Shown here: one piece after another, positions 7,538 to 16,014 of the stretch
How the letters are laid out: every line of letters starts with the position of its first letter
Position numbering within the stretch: the stretch's first letter is position 1
Source: Burkholderiales bacterium
Lineage (GTDB): Bacteria > Pseudomonadota > Gammaproteobacteria > Burkholderiales > Ga0077523
NCBI GenBank assembly: GCA_019747905.1
Contig: JAIEQG010000130.1
Span: forward strand, 1 to 37,601
Direction: 5' to 3'
DNA: 37,601 nt
The notes under the pieces: generated by a model
The model's input: the letters and a program-made list of their open reading frames with translations, nothing else
Database searches by the model: none
Told to the model about the DNA's origin: nothing
Made by a program: the position numbers and the translations under genes

Positions 7538-8494
7538 TCAGCGTTTTTTCCGGGTGGGCGTGCCGGGGGATTTCGGCGATCGTTCGGGTTCGTTGACGTA
7601 CCAGTCTTCCCGCGCGAAGTGGCCCTTGAGATGGTCGACGAATGCGCTCACGCGCGAGGGCAGCAGCTTCGGCGACGGGAACACGGCATGGATATCCTGC
7701 CCGGGCAATTCGTAGTCGGTCAGCACCGTCTGCAACCGCCCTTCGGCGAGCGATGGTCCGGCCACGTACAGCGGCAAGGCGGCGATGCCGATGCCGTCGC
7801 GCGCAGCGGCCAGAAGCGACGACAGGTTGTTGGATCGGAACGGGCCGCGCACACGCACCGACACACGCCCCTGCTTCCCGTGCTGGAAGTGCAGGTGGTC
7901 GTCGCCGTGGACGCTGCTGTACACCAGTACGTCACGCCCTTCGAGATCCTGCGGCACGGCCGGCACGCCCCGGCGCTTCAGATAGTCCGGCGAGGCCACC
8001 ATGGCCCAGGGGTTGAAGCCGAGCGAGCGTGCCGCCAGCGACGAATCGGCGAGACGCCCCAGGCGCACCGACACGTCGATGCCCTGCGCCACCAGGTCGA
8101 TGTAGGTGTCGTCGCAGCGCAGGTCCACTTCGATGTCGGGATGGGCGCGCATGAACGACAGGATGAGCGGCATCACCACCCGCCGCCCGAACGCCACCGA
8201 CGTGGCGATGCGCAGCTTGCCGCGCAGCGCCGTGCGCTCGTCCACGGCGAGAGTCTCGGTCTCCGCCACCAGGTCGAGCAGCGCCTTGCTGCGGTCGTAG
8301 TAGAGCCGTCCGGCTTCGGTGAGGCTCAGGCGCCGGGTGTTGCGGTTGACCAGGCGCACGCCGAGCCGCTGCTCCAGCGCCGCCACATGCCGCGTGACCG
8401 TGGGCTGGGTGACCCCCAGGTCGCGAGCCGCGCTCGAGAAACTGCCGGTTTCCACCACCCGCACGAACAGTCGGTAGCCGTCCAGTCGGTCCAT
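7538..8494 (-). CDS. LysR-family transcriptional regulator, probably of gcl
   Basis: This 318-residue protein starts at ATG 8494 with GGAGGG directly upstream. Residues 1-62 form the LysR winged helix-turn-helix ([20 protein letters not shown], then [18 protein letters not shown] and the RRLSLTEAG wing). Residues from about 90 form the periplasmic-binding-like effector domain ([18 protein letters not shown]). It is divergent from gcl with 128 bases between the two starts, the usual arrangement for a LysR regulator and its target. The C-terminal tail is basic ([14 protein letters not shown]). The inducer cannot be told from sequence; glyoxylate or a precursor would fit the target. Confidence 0.9.
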   Translation of the reverse strand: MDRLDGYRLFVRVVETGSFSSAARDLGVTQPTVTRHVAALEQRLGVRLVNRNTRRLSLTEAGRLYYDRSKALLDLVAETETLAVDERTALRGKLRIATSVAFGRRVVMPLILSFMRAHPDIEVDLRCDDTYIDLVAQGIDVSVRLGRLADSSLAARSLGFNPWAMVASPDYLKRRGVPAVPQDLEGRDVLVYSSVHGDDHLHFQHGKQGRVSVRVRGPFRSNNLSSLLAAARDGIGIAALPLYVAGPSLAEGRLQTVLTDYELPGQDIHAVFPSPKLLPSRVSAFVDHLKGHFAREDWYVNEPERSPKSPGTPTRKKR

Positions 8495-8510
8495 CCCTCC
8501 CCCTTCCGTC

Positions 8511-8536
8511 CATACAGCACCCGCATAAGTGCTATG
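8511..8536. promoter_or_regulatory. Candidate LysR operator between the regulator and gcl
   Basis: The intergenic stretch contains an imperfect inverted repeat: CATA(CA)GCAC on the left and GTGCTATG on the right, separated by 8 bases, with a two-base insertion in the left arm. It lies 17 bases from the regulator's start codon and 86 bases before gcl, a plausible place for a site that both represses the regulator gene and activates gcl. Confidence 0.4.
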
Positions 8537-8622
8537 GCCGGCCGCGTGCGCCAGGGCCGCCGCCGTGCCCCACCATTCTGTCATGCGCGGGACAGCGCAC
8601 AACTTCACGAGGAGCGACGACC

Positions 8623-10410
8623 ATGCGGATGACGGCAGCGATGGCGGCGGTGGCGGTGATGGAGAAGGAAGGCGTGACGACGGCCTTCGGCGTTCCGGGC
8701 GCAGCGATCAACCCTCTGTATGCTGCTCTGCGCAAGCGCCAGAGCATCACCCATATCCTGGCCCGCCACGTGGAAGGCGCGTCCCACATGGCCGAGGGCT
8801 ATACCCGCGCCCAGCACGGCAACATCGGCGTGTGCATCGGCACTTCCGGTCCGGCCGGCACCGACATGATCACGGGGCTGTACTCGGCCTCGGCCGACTC
8901 CATTCCCATCCTGTGCATCACGGGCCAGGCGCCGCGCGCCCGCTTGTACAAGGAAGACTTCCAGGCTGTGGATATCGAGTCCATCGCCAAGCCGGTCACC
9001 AAGTGGGCCGTCACGGTACGCGAGCCGGCGCAGGTGCCGCGCGCCTTCCAGCAGGCGTTCCACCTGATGCGCTCGGGTCGCCCGGGACCGGTGCTGATCG
9101 ACCTGCCGTTCGACGTTCAGATGGCCGAGATCGAATTCGACATCGACACCTACGAACCGCTGCCGGTCTATCAGCCGCGCGCGAGCCGCAAGCAGATCGA
9201 CAAGGCGCTGGACATGCTGCTCGCCGCCGAGAAGCCGCTCATCGTGGCCGGCGGCGGCATCATCAACGCGGACGCCTCCAAGCTGCTCGTCGAGTTCGCC
9301 GAACTCACCGGCGTGCCGGTGATCCCGACATTGATGGGCTGGGGCGCCATTCCCGACGACCACCCGCTGATGGCCGGCATGTGCGGGCTGCAGACGTCGC
9401 ACCGCTATGGCAACGCCACGATGCTGGCGAGCGACTTCGTGCTGGGCATCGGCAACCGCTGGGCGAACCGCCACACCGGCTCGACCGATGTGTACTGCAA
9501 GGGTCGCAAGTTCGTCCACGTCGACATCGAACCGACCCAGATCGGCCGCGTCTTCATGCCCGACTACGGCATCGTCAGCGATGCGAAGGCCGCGCTCGAA
9601 CTGTTCGTCGAGGCAGCACGCGAGCGCAAGGCGGCAGGCACCCTGCGCGATTACTCCGACTGGCAGTTCCGCTGCGCCGAGCGCAAGCGGCTGATGCACC
9701 GCAAGTCGCACTACACCGAGACGCCGATCAAGCCGATGCGCGTCTACGAGGAGATGAACAAGGTCTTCGGGCGCGACACGATCTACGTCACGACCATCGG
9801 CTTGTCGCAGATCGCCGGTGCGCAGTTCCTGCACGTCTACGGGCCGCGCCAGTGGATCAACTGCGGCCAGGCCGGCCCGCTGGGCTGGACCATCCCCGCC
9901 GCGCTCGGCGTGGTCGCGGCCGATCCGACCCGCACCGTCGTCGGCCTCTCGGGCGACTACGACTTCCAGTTCCTGATCGAGGAACTCGCGGTCGGCGCGC
10001 AGTTCCGCCTGCCGTACGTGCAGGTGCTGGTCAACAACAGCTACCTCGGGCTGATCCGCCAGAGCCAGCGCGGCTTCGAGATGGATTACTGCGTGCAGCT
10101 CGCCTTCGACAACCAGAACGTGGACGACCCGGCGCTGAAGGGTTACGGCGTCGACCACCAGGCCGTGGTGCAGGGCCTCGGGTGCAAGAGCCTGCGCGTG
10201 ACCGATCCGGAAAAGATCCAGGACGCGTTGAAGGAAGCGCAGGCGCTGGCGCGTCAGTTCAGTGTGCCGGTCGTGGTCGAAGTGATTCTCGAAAAGGTCA
10301 CCAACGTCTCGATGGGCACGGAGATCGACAAGGTGGTGGAGTTCGAGTCGATCGACTGCAAGCATCCGGAAGGGACGAAGGGGCTCGAGCTGGCGGGATT
10401 GCTGGAGTGA
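8623..10410 (+). CDS. gcl: Glyoxylate carboligase (tartronate-semialdehyde synthase)
   Basis: This 595-residue thiamine-diphosphate enzyme condenses two glyoxylates into tartronate semialdehyde plus CO2. The N-terminus is very close to E. coli Gcl (593 residues): [18 protein letters not shown], then [37 protein letters not shown] and [18 protein letters not shown]. Val50 in RHVEG stands where most ThDP enzymes have Glu, the hallmark of Gcl (Val51 in E. coli). The C-terminal ThDP site [15 protein letters not shown] with [11 protein letters not shown] is present. ATG 8623 has GAGGAG 9 bases upstream. The divergent LysR gene probably controls it. A repeat cluster separates it from hyi. Confidence 0.98.
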   Translation: MRMTAAMAAVAVMEKEGVTTAFGVPGAAINPLYAALRKRQSITHILARHVEGASHMAEGYTRAQHGNIGVCIGTSGPAGTDMITGLYSASADSIPILCITGQAPRARLYKEDFQAVDIESIAKPVTKWAVTVREPAQVPRAFQQAFHLMRSGRPGPVLIDLPFDVQMAEIEFDIDTYEPLPVYQPRASRKQIDKALDMLLAAEKPLIVAGGGIINADASKLLVEFAELTGVPVIPTLMGWGAIPDDHPLMAGMCGLQTSHRYGNATMLASDFVLGIGNRWANRHTGSTDVYCKGRKFVHVDIEPTQIGRVFMPDYGIVSDAKAALELFVEAARERKAAGTLRDYSDWQFRCAERKRLMHRKSHYTETPIKPMRVYEEMNKVFGRDTIYVTTIGLSQIAGAQFLHVYGPRQWINCGQAGPLGWTIPAALGVVAADPTRTVVGLSGDYDFQFLIEELAVGAQFRLPYVQVLVNNSYLGLIRQSQRGFEMDYCVQLAFDNQNVDDPALKGYGVDHQAVVQGLGCKSLRVTDPEKIQDALKEAQALARQFSVPVVVEVILEKVTNVSMGTEIDKVVEFESIDCKHPEGTKGLELAGLLE

Positions 10411-10441
10411 GCGGACTGAACCTCGAGCGAGGCTGCAAGCG

Positions 10442-10562
10442 GCCCCCATCCCAACCTTCCCCCGGCTGCGCCGGGGGAAGGAGTGCATGTGCGGTCGCTC
10501 CGACCTGATTAGCAGCACTCCTTCCCCCGCGCGTCAGCGTGGGGGAAGGCCGGGATGGGGGC
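10442..10562. repeat. BIME-like palindromic repeat pair between gcl and hyi
   Basis: Two inverted units form one long symmetrical element: GCCCCCATCCCAACCTTCC at the left edge and the near-complement GGCCGGGATGGGGGC at the right, each unit carrying its own CTTCCCCC / GGGGGAAG hairpin, with GAGTGCA and GCACTCC facing each other across a 20-30 base spacer. The same design recurs at 15853-15967. In an mRNA running from gcl to hyi it would fold into strong stems and could reduce read-through or protect the gcl 3' end. Confidence 0.85.
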
Positions 10563-10566
10563 CACT

Positions 10567-10572
10567 TATAAT
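10567..10572 (+). promoter_or_regulatory. Candidate -10 box for hyi
   Basis: A perfect TATAAT lies immediately after the repeat cluster and 30 bases before the hyi start. No good -35 box is visible 17 bases upstream, since that position falls in the repeat (GGAAGG). It suggests that hyi and the transporter may be transcribed independently of gcl. Confidence 0.35.
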
Positions 10573-10602
10573 CCGCGCCATCCCCCAACCGGAGTCCCCG
10601 CC

Positions 10603-11391
10603 ATGCCGCGCTTCAACGCCAACCTCTCGATGATGTTCAACGAGGTGCCGTTTCTCGACCGGTTCGCGGCCGCGGCCAAGGCGGGGTTCAGTGCGGTGGA
10701 GTTTCTTTTCCCCTACGACTTCCCCAAGGAGCAGGTGAAGGAAGCACTCGATCGCGCCAAGCTGAAGCTGATCCTGCACAACATGCCGCCCGGCGACTGG
10801 GCCAAGGGCGAACGCGGCATGGCCATCCTGCCGGGACGTGAAGCGGAGTTCCGTGCCGGCGTGGCCAAGGCCATCGACTACGCGACGCATCTCGATTGCC
10901 CGCAGATCCACTGCATGGCTGGCCTCGTACCTGCCGGCGTATCCCAGGCGGCGCTGCGCGAAACCTACATCGCCAACTTGAAGTACGCCGCCGCCGAAGC
11001 CGCCAAGGCCGGCCTGCGCCTGCTGATCGAGTCGATCAATACCCGTGACATCCCGGGCTACTACCTCAACACGTCGAAGCAGGCCATCGAGATCATGGAC
11101 GCCGTCGGTGCCTCCAACCTCTACTTCCAGTACGACATCTACCACATGCAGATCGTCGAGGGCGACCTCGCCCCGACGATGGAACGGCTGCTGCCACGCA
11201 TCGGGCACATGCAACTCGCCGACACTCCCGGCCGCCACGAACCGGGCACGGGCGAGATCAACTACCCGTTCCTGTTCGGTCATCTCGACCGCATCGGCTA
11301 CCAGGGCTGGATCGGCTGCGAATACCGGCCGGCCGGCGACACCGTGGCGGGACTCGGCTGGGCCAAGGACTACCTCGCCGCCTCGAGGTGA
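10603..11391 (+). CDS. hyi: Hydroxypyruvate isomerase
   Basis: This 262-residue TIM-barrel enzyme interconverts hydroxypyruvate and tartronate semialdehyde. It starts MPRFNANLSMMFNEVPFLDRF at ATG 10603, with CCGGAG upstream; the open frame before it runs through the repeat. Typical Hyi segments are VEFLFPYDFPKEQVKEAL, LILHNMPPGDWAKGERG, LLIESINTRDIPGYYLN (metal-ligand Glu), FQYDIYHMQIVEGDL (metal-ligand Asp and His), HMQLADTPGRHEPGTGEINY and WIGCEYRP. E. coli Hyi has 258 residues. Pairing with gcl is the standard arrangement in glyoxylate use. Its stop overlaps the transporter's GTG start by 4 bases. Confidence 0.96.
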   Translation: MPRFNANLSMMFNEVPFLDRFAAAAKAGFSAVEFLFPYDFPKEQVKEALDRAKLKLILHNMPPGDWAKGERGMAILPGREAEFRAGVAKAIDYATHLDCPQIHCMAGLVPAGVSQAALRETYIANLKYAAAEAAKAGLRLLIESINTRDIPGYYLNTSKQAIEIMDAVGASNLYFQYDIYHMQIVEGDLAPTMERLLPRIGHMQLADTPGRHEPGTGEINYPFLFGHLDRIGYQGWIGCEYRPAGDTVAGLGWAKDYLAASR

Positions 11392-12302
11392 CTTCGCCGC
11401 GCGCGCTGACCTACGCGGTTCTCGCGCTTGCAGTCGCGGTGGTTTCCACCGCGTCGATCCTGGTGCGCTATGCCCAGGCTGAAGGCGCCCCGTCGATCGC
11501 GATCGCGGCGCTGCGCCTCGGCTTCGCCACCCTCGTCCTCACGCCGATCGTCTGGCCGCAGGTCCGGCGCGAGTGGCCGCGACTCACTCGCACCGATCTC
11601 TGGCTCGCATTCGGTTCGGGCGCGGCCCTGGCGGTGCATTTCGCCGCCTGGATCACCTCACTCGAGTACACGTCGGTGGCGAGCAGTGCAGCGCTGGTCA
11701 CGACCAATCCGGTCTGGGTCGGCATCGCCTCGGTCGTGGTGCTGCGCGAGCGCGTGCCACGGGCGGTGGTCGTGGGCATCGTCCTCGGCCTGCTTGGCAG
11801 CCTGGTGGTGTTAGGCAGTGCCAGCGGCGCAGGCGCCGCAGCATCTGCCCCGCTGCTGGGCAACGGCCTGGCGCTGGTCGGCGCACTGGCGGCGTCGGCC
11901 TACCTGCTGATCGGGCGCGGGCTGCGCACCCGGATCTCGCTGCTGACCTACGTCTGGCTGGCATATGGCGCTGCAGCAATCCTGCTGCTGCTGGCAACCT
12001 TCGCCACCCGCACGCCTCTCGCGCAACTGTCGGGAGCTGCAATCTTGCTGACTCTGGCACTGGCGTTGGGGCCCCAACTGATCGGTCACACCGCTGTCAA
12101 CTGGGCCGTGCGGCGCGCGTCCGCCACCGTCGTGGCGCTCGCGATTCTCGGCGAACCGATCGGCGCAGCCGTGCTTGCATGGCTGCTCTTCGGCGAGAGT
12201 TTCTCGGCGTCGCAACTGGTCGGATTCGCCATGTTGCTGTGCGGCATCTTCTTCGCGGCGAGCGCGCCGTCGGAACCTCCACCCGAATCGCAAGCTCGCT
12301 AG
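11388..12302 (+). CDS. EamA/DMT-family inner-membrane transporter
   Basis: This 304-residue protein is strongly hydrophobic with about ten membrane helices in two EamA repeats (about 8-140 and 155-290). The second repeat's VNWAVRRASATVVALAILGEPIGA and AWLLFGESFSASQLVGFA segments are typical of drug/metabolite transporters. It starts at GTG 11388, overlapping the hyi stop as GTGA, so the two are translationally coupled. The context suggests transport of a metabolite linked to glyoxylate or hydroxypyruvate, but the family is too broad to name a substrate. The C-terminal tail is short and polar (SEPPPESQAR). Confidence 0.9.
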   Translation: MTSPRALTYAVLALAVAVVSTASILVRYAQAEGAPSIAIAALRLGFATLVLTPIVWPQVRREWPRLTRTDLWLAFGSGAALAVHFAAWITSLEYTSVASSAALVTTNPVWVGIASVVVLRERVPRAVVVGIVLGLLGSLVVLGSASGAGAAASAPLLGNGLALVGALAASAYLLIGRGLRTRISLLTYVWLAYGAAAILLLLATFATRTPLAQLSGAAILLTLALALGPQLIGHTAVNWAVRRASATVVALAILGEPIGAAVLAWLLFGESFSASQLVGFAMLLCGIFFAASAPSEPPPESQAR

Positions 12303-12308
12303 GCCGAA

Positions 12309-12324
12309 CGAGGCTTCGGCCTCG
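12309..12324 (+). terminator. UUCG-capped hairpin after the transporter gene
   Basis: CGAGGC, TTCG, GCCTCG: a perfect 6-base-pair stem with an especially stable tetraloop, 7 bases after the stop codon. No run of T follows, so it is either a weak or factor-assisted terminator or an mRNA end protector. Confidence 0.35.
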
Positions 12325-12470
12325 CAGCGGAAATGTGCCGCACGGCGCTCCCTTCGCGCACCCGCCCATGCTATCGTCGCAGCGCGTCTGCACGGCGCGT
12401 CATTGCATTCGGGGTACGGCGGCCGCGCAGCGAGAAATTGATACTCCAATAACGAGAGGAGGAGTGCGAC

Positions 12471-12923
12471 ATGGAAGTCAAGGTCAACAAGCAGAGCCGC
12501 ACGTTCAACGGCGATCCCCAGATGCCGCTGATGTGGTTCCTGCGCGATGAGCTCGGTCTCACCGGCACCAAGTTCGGGTGCGGCGTGGGCCTTTGCGGTG
12601 CCTGTACCGTGCACGTCGACGGCAAGGCAGTGCGTGCCTGCGCAGTGGGGATGAACGAAGTGGCGGGCAAGTCGGTCACCACGATCGAAGGCCTGTCGGC
12701 CGACGGCAATCACCCGGTCCAGAAGGCCTGGCGCGCCGAGAACGTGCCGCAGTGCGGTTACTGCCAGCCCGGCCAGATCATGCAAGGCGCAGCGTTGCTC
12801 CTGGAGAACAAGAAGCCCTCCGACGAGCAGATCCTCGCAGCCATGTCCGGCAACATCTGCCGCTGCGGCTGCTATCAGCGCATCTTCACGGCCATCAAGG
12901 CCGCCGCGAAGGAGGTGGCGTGA
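12471..12923 (+). CDS. [2Fe-2S] subunit of an isoquinoline 1-oxidoreductase-like molybdenum hydroxylase
   Basis: This 150-residue protein is the small electron-transfer subunit of a xanthine-oxidase-family enzyme. The N-terminal plant-type ferredoxin fold binds a cluster through C37, C42, C45 and C57 ([15 protein letters not shown]). The C-terminal four-helix domain binds a second cluster through C95, C98, C130 and C132 (QCGYCQPGQ and [11 protein letters not shown]). The residue after the last motif is Cys134, where Thr is usual. ATG 12471 is preceded by GAGGAGGAG. It has no export signal of its own and would be carried out with the large subunit. The large-subunit gene follows after 1 base. 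The IorA name reflects family resemblance, not a proven substrate. Confidence 0.92.
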   Translation: MEVKVNKQSRTFNGDPQMPLMWFLRDELGLTGTKFGCGVGLCGACTVHVDGKAVRACAVGMNEVAGKSVTTIEGLSADGNHPVQKAWRAENVPQCGYCQPGQIMQGAALLLENKKPSDEQILAAMSGNICRCGCYQRIFTAIKAAAKEVA

Positions 12924-12924
12924 T

Positions 12925-15246
12925 ATGAACGTCCACATTCGCAACCTCGAGAAACGCATGCGCATCGAGAACGTCAGCCGCCGCAACATGCTGAAGGGCA
13001 TCGTGTCGGCCGGCGGCCTCGTGGTCGCTGCCCAGATCTTCCCGCGCGGCGCATTCGCCGATGAGAACCAGTACAACACCGGTGCAGGCGGCATGCCCGG
13101 CGGCACCGTCTGGGATCCGCACGTCTTCGTGTCGATCGCGCCGGACGGCACCGTGACCATCGTCACCCACCGCTCCGAAATGGGCACCGGCTCGCGCACC
13201 AGCCTGCCGATGGTCGTGGCGGACGAGATGGAAGCCGACTGGGCCAAGGTCAAGATCGTTCAGGCCCCCGGCGACGAAACCAAGTACGGCAACCAGGATA
13301 CCGACGGTTCGCGTTCGATCCGCCACTTCGTCCAGCCCATGCGCGCCTGCGGTGCAGCCACCCGCGCCATGCTGGAAAAGGCCGCGGCGCTGGCCTGGGC
13401 CTGCCCGGACACCGAAGTCCGCGCGCAGAACCACAAGGTCATCCACGTCCCGTCCGGCAAGTCGCTGGGCTACGGTGAACTGGCGGCCGCAGCCGCCAAG
13501 CTGCCCACGCCGAGGGCCAACACGCTGACGCTGAAGGACCCGTCGCAGTTTCGCTATATCGGCAAGGGCAAGGTCCAGATCACGGACATGCGCGACATCA
13601 CCATGGGCAAGGCCATGTACGCCCAGGACATCCGCATCGACGGCATGAAGTACGCCGTGATCGCGCGTCCGCCGGTGGTGCTCGGCAAGGCGGTGAAGTA
13701 CGACGCCGACGCCGCGATGAAGGTACCCGGTGTGGTCAAGGTCGTGGCGATCGCCCCGACGCCGATGCCCGCGAAGTTCGCGCCGCTCGGTGGTGTCGCG
13801 GTCATCGCGAACAACACCTGGGCAGCGTTGCGCGGCCGCGAGGCGCTCAACGTGCAGTGGGAAGATGGCCCCAACGCCGATTACGACTCCGACAAGTTCA
13901 AGCAGGCCATGGCGGATTCGGCCCACAAGCCCGGCAAGATCGAGCGCAACGAAGGCGATGTCGACGCGGCGCTGGCCGGCGCCAAGAAGGTCATCGAGCA
14001 CGAGTACTACATCCCGCACGGTCATCACGCCACCATGGAACCACCGGCGGCCACCGCCCGTGTGGCCAACGGCAAGGCGGAAGTCTGGGCCTGCGTACAG
14101 AGTCCTGGCGGCACCCGCGGCGACGTGGCCGGCCTGCTGGGCATCCCGGAAGCCGACGTCACCGTCAACGTGACCCTGCTGGGCGGCGGTTTCGGCCGCA
14201 AGTCGAAGTGCGACTTCGCGCTGGAGGCTGCAATCCTGTCGAAGGATCTCGGCGGCACGCCGGTCAAGGTGGTCTGGACGCGCGAAGACGACATCCGCCA
14301 TGGCTTCTACCATTCGGTGTCGTACCAGCACGTCACGGCCGGCCTCGATGCCAACAACAAGGTGGTGGCGTGGCGTCATCGCAGCGTCTCGCCGTCGCTC
14401 ATGTCGAACTTCATGCCCGATCCGAAGCGCGAAAGCTCTCTGGAACTGGGCCTCGGCCTGATCGACACGCCGTTCAACGTGCCCAACCTGCGCCTGGAAA
14501 CCGGCGAAGCGGTCGCCAAGACCCGTATCGGCTGGTTCCGTTCGGTGAACAACATTCCGCACGCCTTCGCCATGCAGTCGATGGTGGCCGAGCTGGCTGC
14601 GGAACTGGGTCGCGATCCGAAGGACTTCCTGCTCGAGATGATCGGGCCGGCGCGCATCGTCGATCCGCGTTCCACCGTGACGAGCGAGCTGTGGAACTAC
14701 GGTGATCCGTGGGAGACCTATCCCATCGACACCGGGCGGCTGCGCGCGGTGGTCGAGCGTGCCGCCAAGGAAGCCGGTTGGGGCAAGAAGCTGCCGAAGG
14801 GCCAGGGCATGGGCATCGCGGTCCAGCGCAGCTTCCTGACCTACGTCGCATCGGTGGTGCAAGTGGCCGTGGACAAGGACGGCAACGTCTCCGTCCCGCG
14901 CGTGGACACCGCGATCGACTGCGGCTTCTGCGTGAACCCCGAGCGGGTCGCGTCCCAGATCGAAGGTGCTGCGGTGATGGGGCTTTCCATCGCCAAGTAC
15001 ACCAACATCACCTTCAAGAACGGGCGCGTCGAGCAGGGCAACTTCAACGACTACAAGGTGCTGCGCATCGGCGAAGGTGCGATGGATGTCCGCACGCACA
15101 TCATGCCCGCCGGGATCAACGTCCCGTCGAGCGGCGTGGGCGAACCGGGCGTGCCGCCGTTCGCACCGGCGTTCTTCAACGCGGTGTACGCCGCCACCGG
15201 CAAGCGGATTCGCAATCTGCCGCTGGGCGAGCAGCTGTCGGCGTAA
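12925..15246 (+). CDS. Molybdopterin-binding large subunit, isoquinoline 1-oxidoreductase beta-like, Tat-exported
   Basis: The 773-residue catalytic subunit hydroxylates an aldehyde or N-heterocycle with water as oxygen donor. Residues 18-24 (SRRNMLK) followed by a hydrophobic stretch and AFADE form a twin-arginine signal, so the enzyme acts in the periplasm. The molybdenum cofactor region shows LLGGGFGRK (420-426) and the C-terminal GVGEPGVPP whose Glu740 is in the position of the catalytic base in xanthine oxidases. ATG 12925 has AAGGAGG 9-10 bases upstream. The family has this iorB-type architecture without a separate FAD subunit, and electrons usually pass to a cytochrome c that is not encoded nearby. 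A strong terminator follows. The substrate is unknown; glycolaldehyde would fit the neighbours but is a guess. Confidence 0.92.
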   Translation: MNVHIRNLEKRMRIENVSRRNMLKGIVSAGGLVVAAQIFPRGAFADENQYNTGAGGMPGGTVWDPHVFVSIAPDGTVTIVTHRSEMGTGSRTSLPMVVADEMEADWAKVKIVQAPGDETKYGNQDTDGSRSIRHFVQPMRACGAATRAMLEKAAALAWACPDTEVRAQNHKVIHVPSGKSLGYGELAAAAAKLPTPRANTLTLKDPSQFRYIGKGKVQITDMRDITMGKAMYAQDIRIDGMKYAVIARPPVVLGKAVKYDADAAMKVPGVVKVVAIAPTPMPAKFAPLGGVAVIANNTWAALRGREALNVQWEDGPNADYDSDKFKQAMADSAHKPGKIERNEGDVDAALAGAKKVIEHEYYIPHGHHATMEPPAATARVANGKAEVWACVQSPGGTRGDVAGLLGIPEADVTVNVTLLGGGFGRKSKCDFALEAAILSKDLGGTPVKVVWTREDDIRHGFYHSVSYQHVTAGLDANNKVVAWRHRSVSPSLMSNFMPDPKRESSLELGLGLIDTPFNVPNLRLETGEAVAKTRIGWFRSVNNIPHAFAMQSMVAELAAELGRDPKDFLLEMIGPARIVDPRSTVTSELWNYGDPWETYPIDTGRLRAVVERAAKEAGWGKKLPKGQGMGIAVQRSFLTYVASVVQVAVDKDGNVSVPRVDTAIDCGFCVNPERVASQIEGAAVMGLSIAKYTNITFKNGRVEQGNFNDYKVLRIGEGAMDVRTHIMPAGINVPSSGVGEPGVPPFAPAFFNAVYAATGKRIRNLPLGEQLSA

Positions 15247-15247
15247 G

Positions 15248-15293
15248 GAGTATCCGCCGGAGGCAACTCCGGCGGGTCTCGCAAGTGATACTC
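15248..15293 (+). ncRNA. Possible structured 3' UTR after the iorB-like gene
   Basis: GAGTATC (15248-15254) can pair with GATACTC (15287-15293). Inside lies a perfect 8-base stem, CCGCCGGA (15254-15261) with TCCGGCGG (15268-15275); the two stems share base 15254, so only one can use it. Four bases later the intrinsic terminator begins. The nested arrangement could be a stable mRNA end or a 3'-derived small RNA. No known RNA family was recognised. Confidence 0.35.
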
Positions 15294-15296
15294 GAA

Positions 15297-15325
15297 GCCC
15301 GTTCCGCAAGGAACGGGCTTTTTTT
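15297..15325 (+). terminator. Intrinsic terminator after the molybdenum hydroxylase genes
   Basis: GCCCGTTCC, GCAA loop, GGAACGGGC and then seven T: a textbook rho-independent terminator. It ends the iorAB-like transcript and means the cupin gene 43 bases downstream needs its own promoter or read-through. Confidence 0.92.
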
Positions 15326-15367
15326 CTTAGTGGAGGTCATACCTTCACCTCGAGGGAGGAAACAGTC

Positions 15368-15832
15368 ATGAGCAAGCGATTGGCGCTGTGCGCGCTGCTC
15401 GGTGCGCTGGTCGGAGTTGCAGTCTCGACCACTGCCGGCGCCGACCAAGCCATCGAAATCATCGATGCCGACAAGATGGTGTGGCAGGACTACCCAGGAC
15501 TGCCGGGCGTGAAGTTCGTCGTGCTCGCCGGCAATCCCAAGGAACCAGGGCTGTACGTCATTCGTGCGAAGTTCGCGCCGCACACCATGAGCCGCCCGCA
15601 TTGGCATCCGGAGGCGCGCTACGTGCTGGTCGTGAAGGGCACGTGGTGGGCCGGGACAGGCGACAAACTCGATCCGGACGCAACCGTCCCGTTGCAGGCG
15701 GGCTCGTTCGCCATCCACGCGCCGCGCGAAGTGCACTACGACGGCGCGAAGGATGAGGAAGCGATCGTTCAGATCACGGGGATCGGGCCGAGCGGGACGA
15801 ACGTGGTGACGCCGGGGGAAGGGAAGCAGTAG
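15368..15832 (+). CDS. Exported single-domain cupin protein
   Basis: This 154-residue protein begins at ATG 15368, with GGGAGG 8-10 bases upstream. Residues 1-25 are a Sec signal peptide (MSKRLALCALLGALVGVAVS, cleaved near AGA-DQ). The rest is a cupin: motif 1 is SRPHWHPEARYVLVVKGTWW, giving two His and a Glu as likely metal ligands, and motif 2 is FAIHAPREVHYDG. Similar small periplasmic cupins sit near many oxidoreductase genes without known function. The product may act on or bind the periplasmic products of the preceding enzyme, but only gene order supports this. A terminator precedes it, so joint expression is uncertain. Confidence 0.82.
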   Translation: MSKRLALCALLGALVGVAVSTTAGADQAIEIIDADKMVWQDYPGLPGVKFVVLAGNPKEPGLYVIRAKFAPHTMSRPHWHPEARYVLVVKGTWWAGTGDKLDPDATVPLQAGSFAIHAPREVHYDGAKDEEAIVQITGIGPSGTNVVTPGEGKQ

Positions 15833-15852
15833 GTCTCTGGTCGGTCTGCGTT

Positions 15853-15967
15853 GCCCCCATCCCAACCTTCCCCCACATGCGTGGGGGAAGGAGTGCATCT
15901 ATTACCGCTCTGCAAGCCAAAGGCACTCCTTCCCCCGCTGAAGGCGGGGGAAGGTTGGGATGGGGGC
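15853..15967. repeat. BIME-like palindromic repeat pair between the cupin and glycerate kinase genes
   Basis: It has the same two-unit inverted design as 10442-10562, with nearly identical outer edges (GCCCCCATCCCAACCTTCC on the left, GGAAGGTTGGGATGGGGGC on the right) and facing GAGTGCA / GCACTCC inner edges. Here the outer arms are almost perfectly complementary over about 20 bases. It ends 48 bases before the glycerate kinase start. Confidence 0.87.
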
Positions 15968-16014
15968 AGCGGCAGTTAAACTACCCGCGACAAACCAACG
16001 CCCACCGACCGGCC

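Noticed and set aside
8605-10518. 637-codon minus-strand frame opposite gcl
   Set aside because: Composition typical of an antisense shadow, and it runs into the repeat cluster; gcl on the plus strand is unmistakable.
12895-15309. 804-codon open frame on the minus strand opposite the iorB-like gene
   Set aside because: It is antisense to a clear gene, has a repetitive His/Arg/Gly/Val composition and no family motif. In GC-rich DNA such shadows are expected.
15877-16014. Longer N-terminus for the glycerate kinase
   Set aside because: The extension encodes the palindromic repeat, and the family N-terminus fits ATG 16015.
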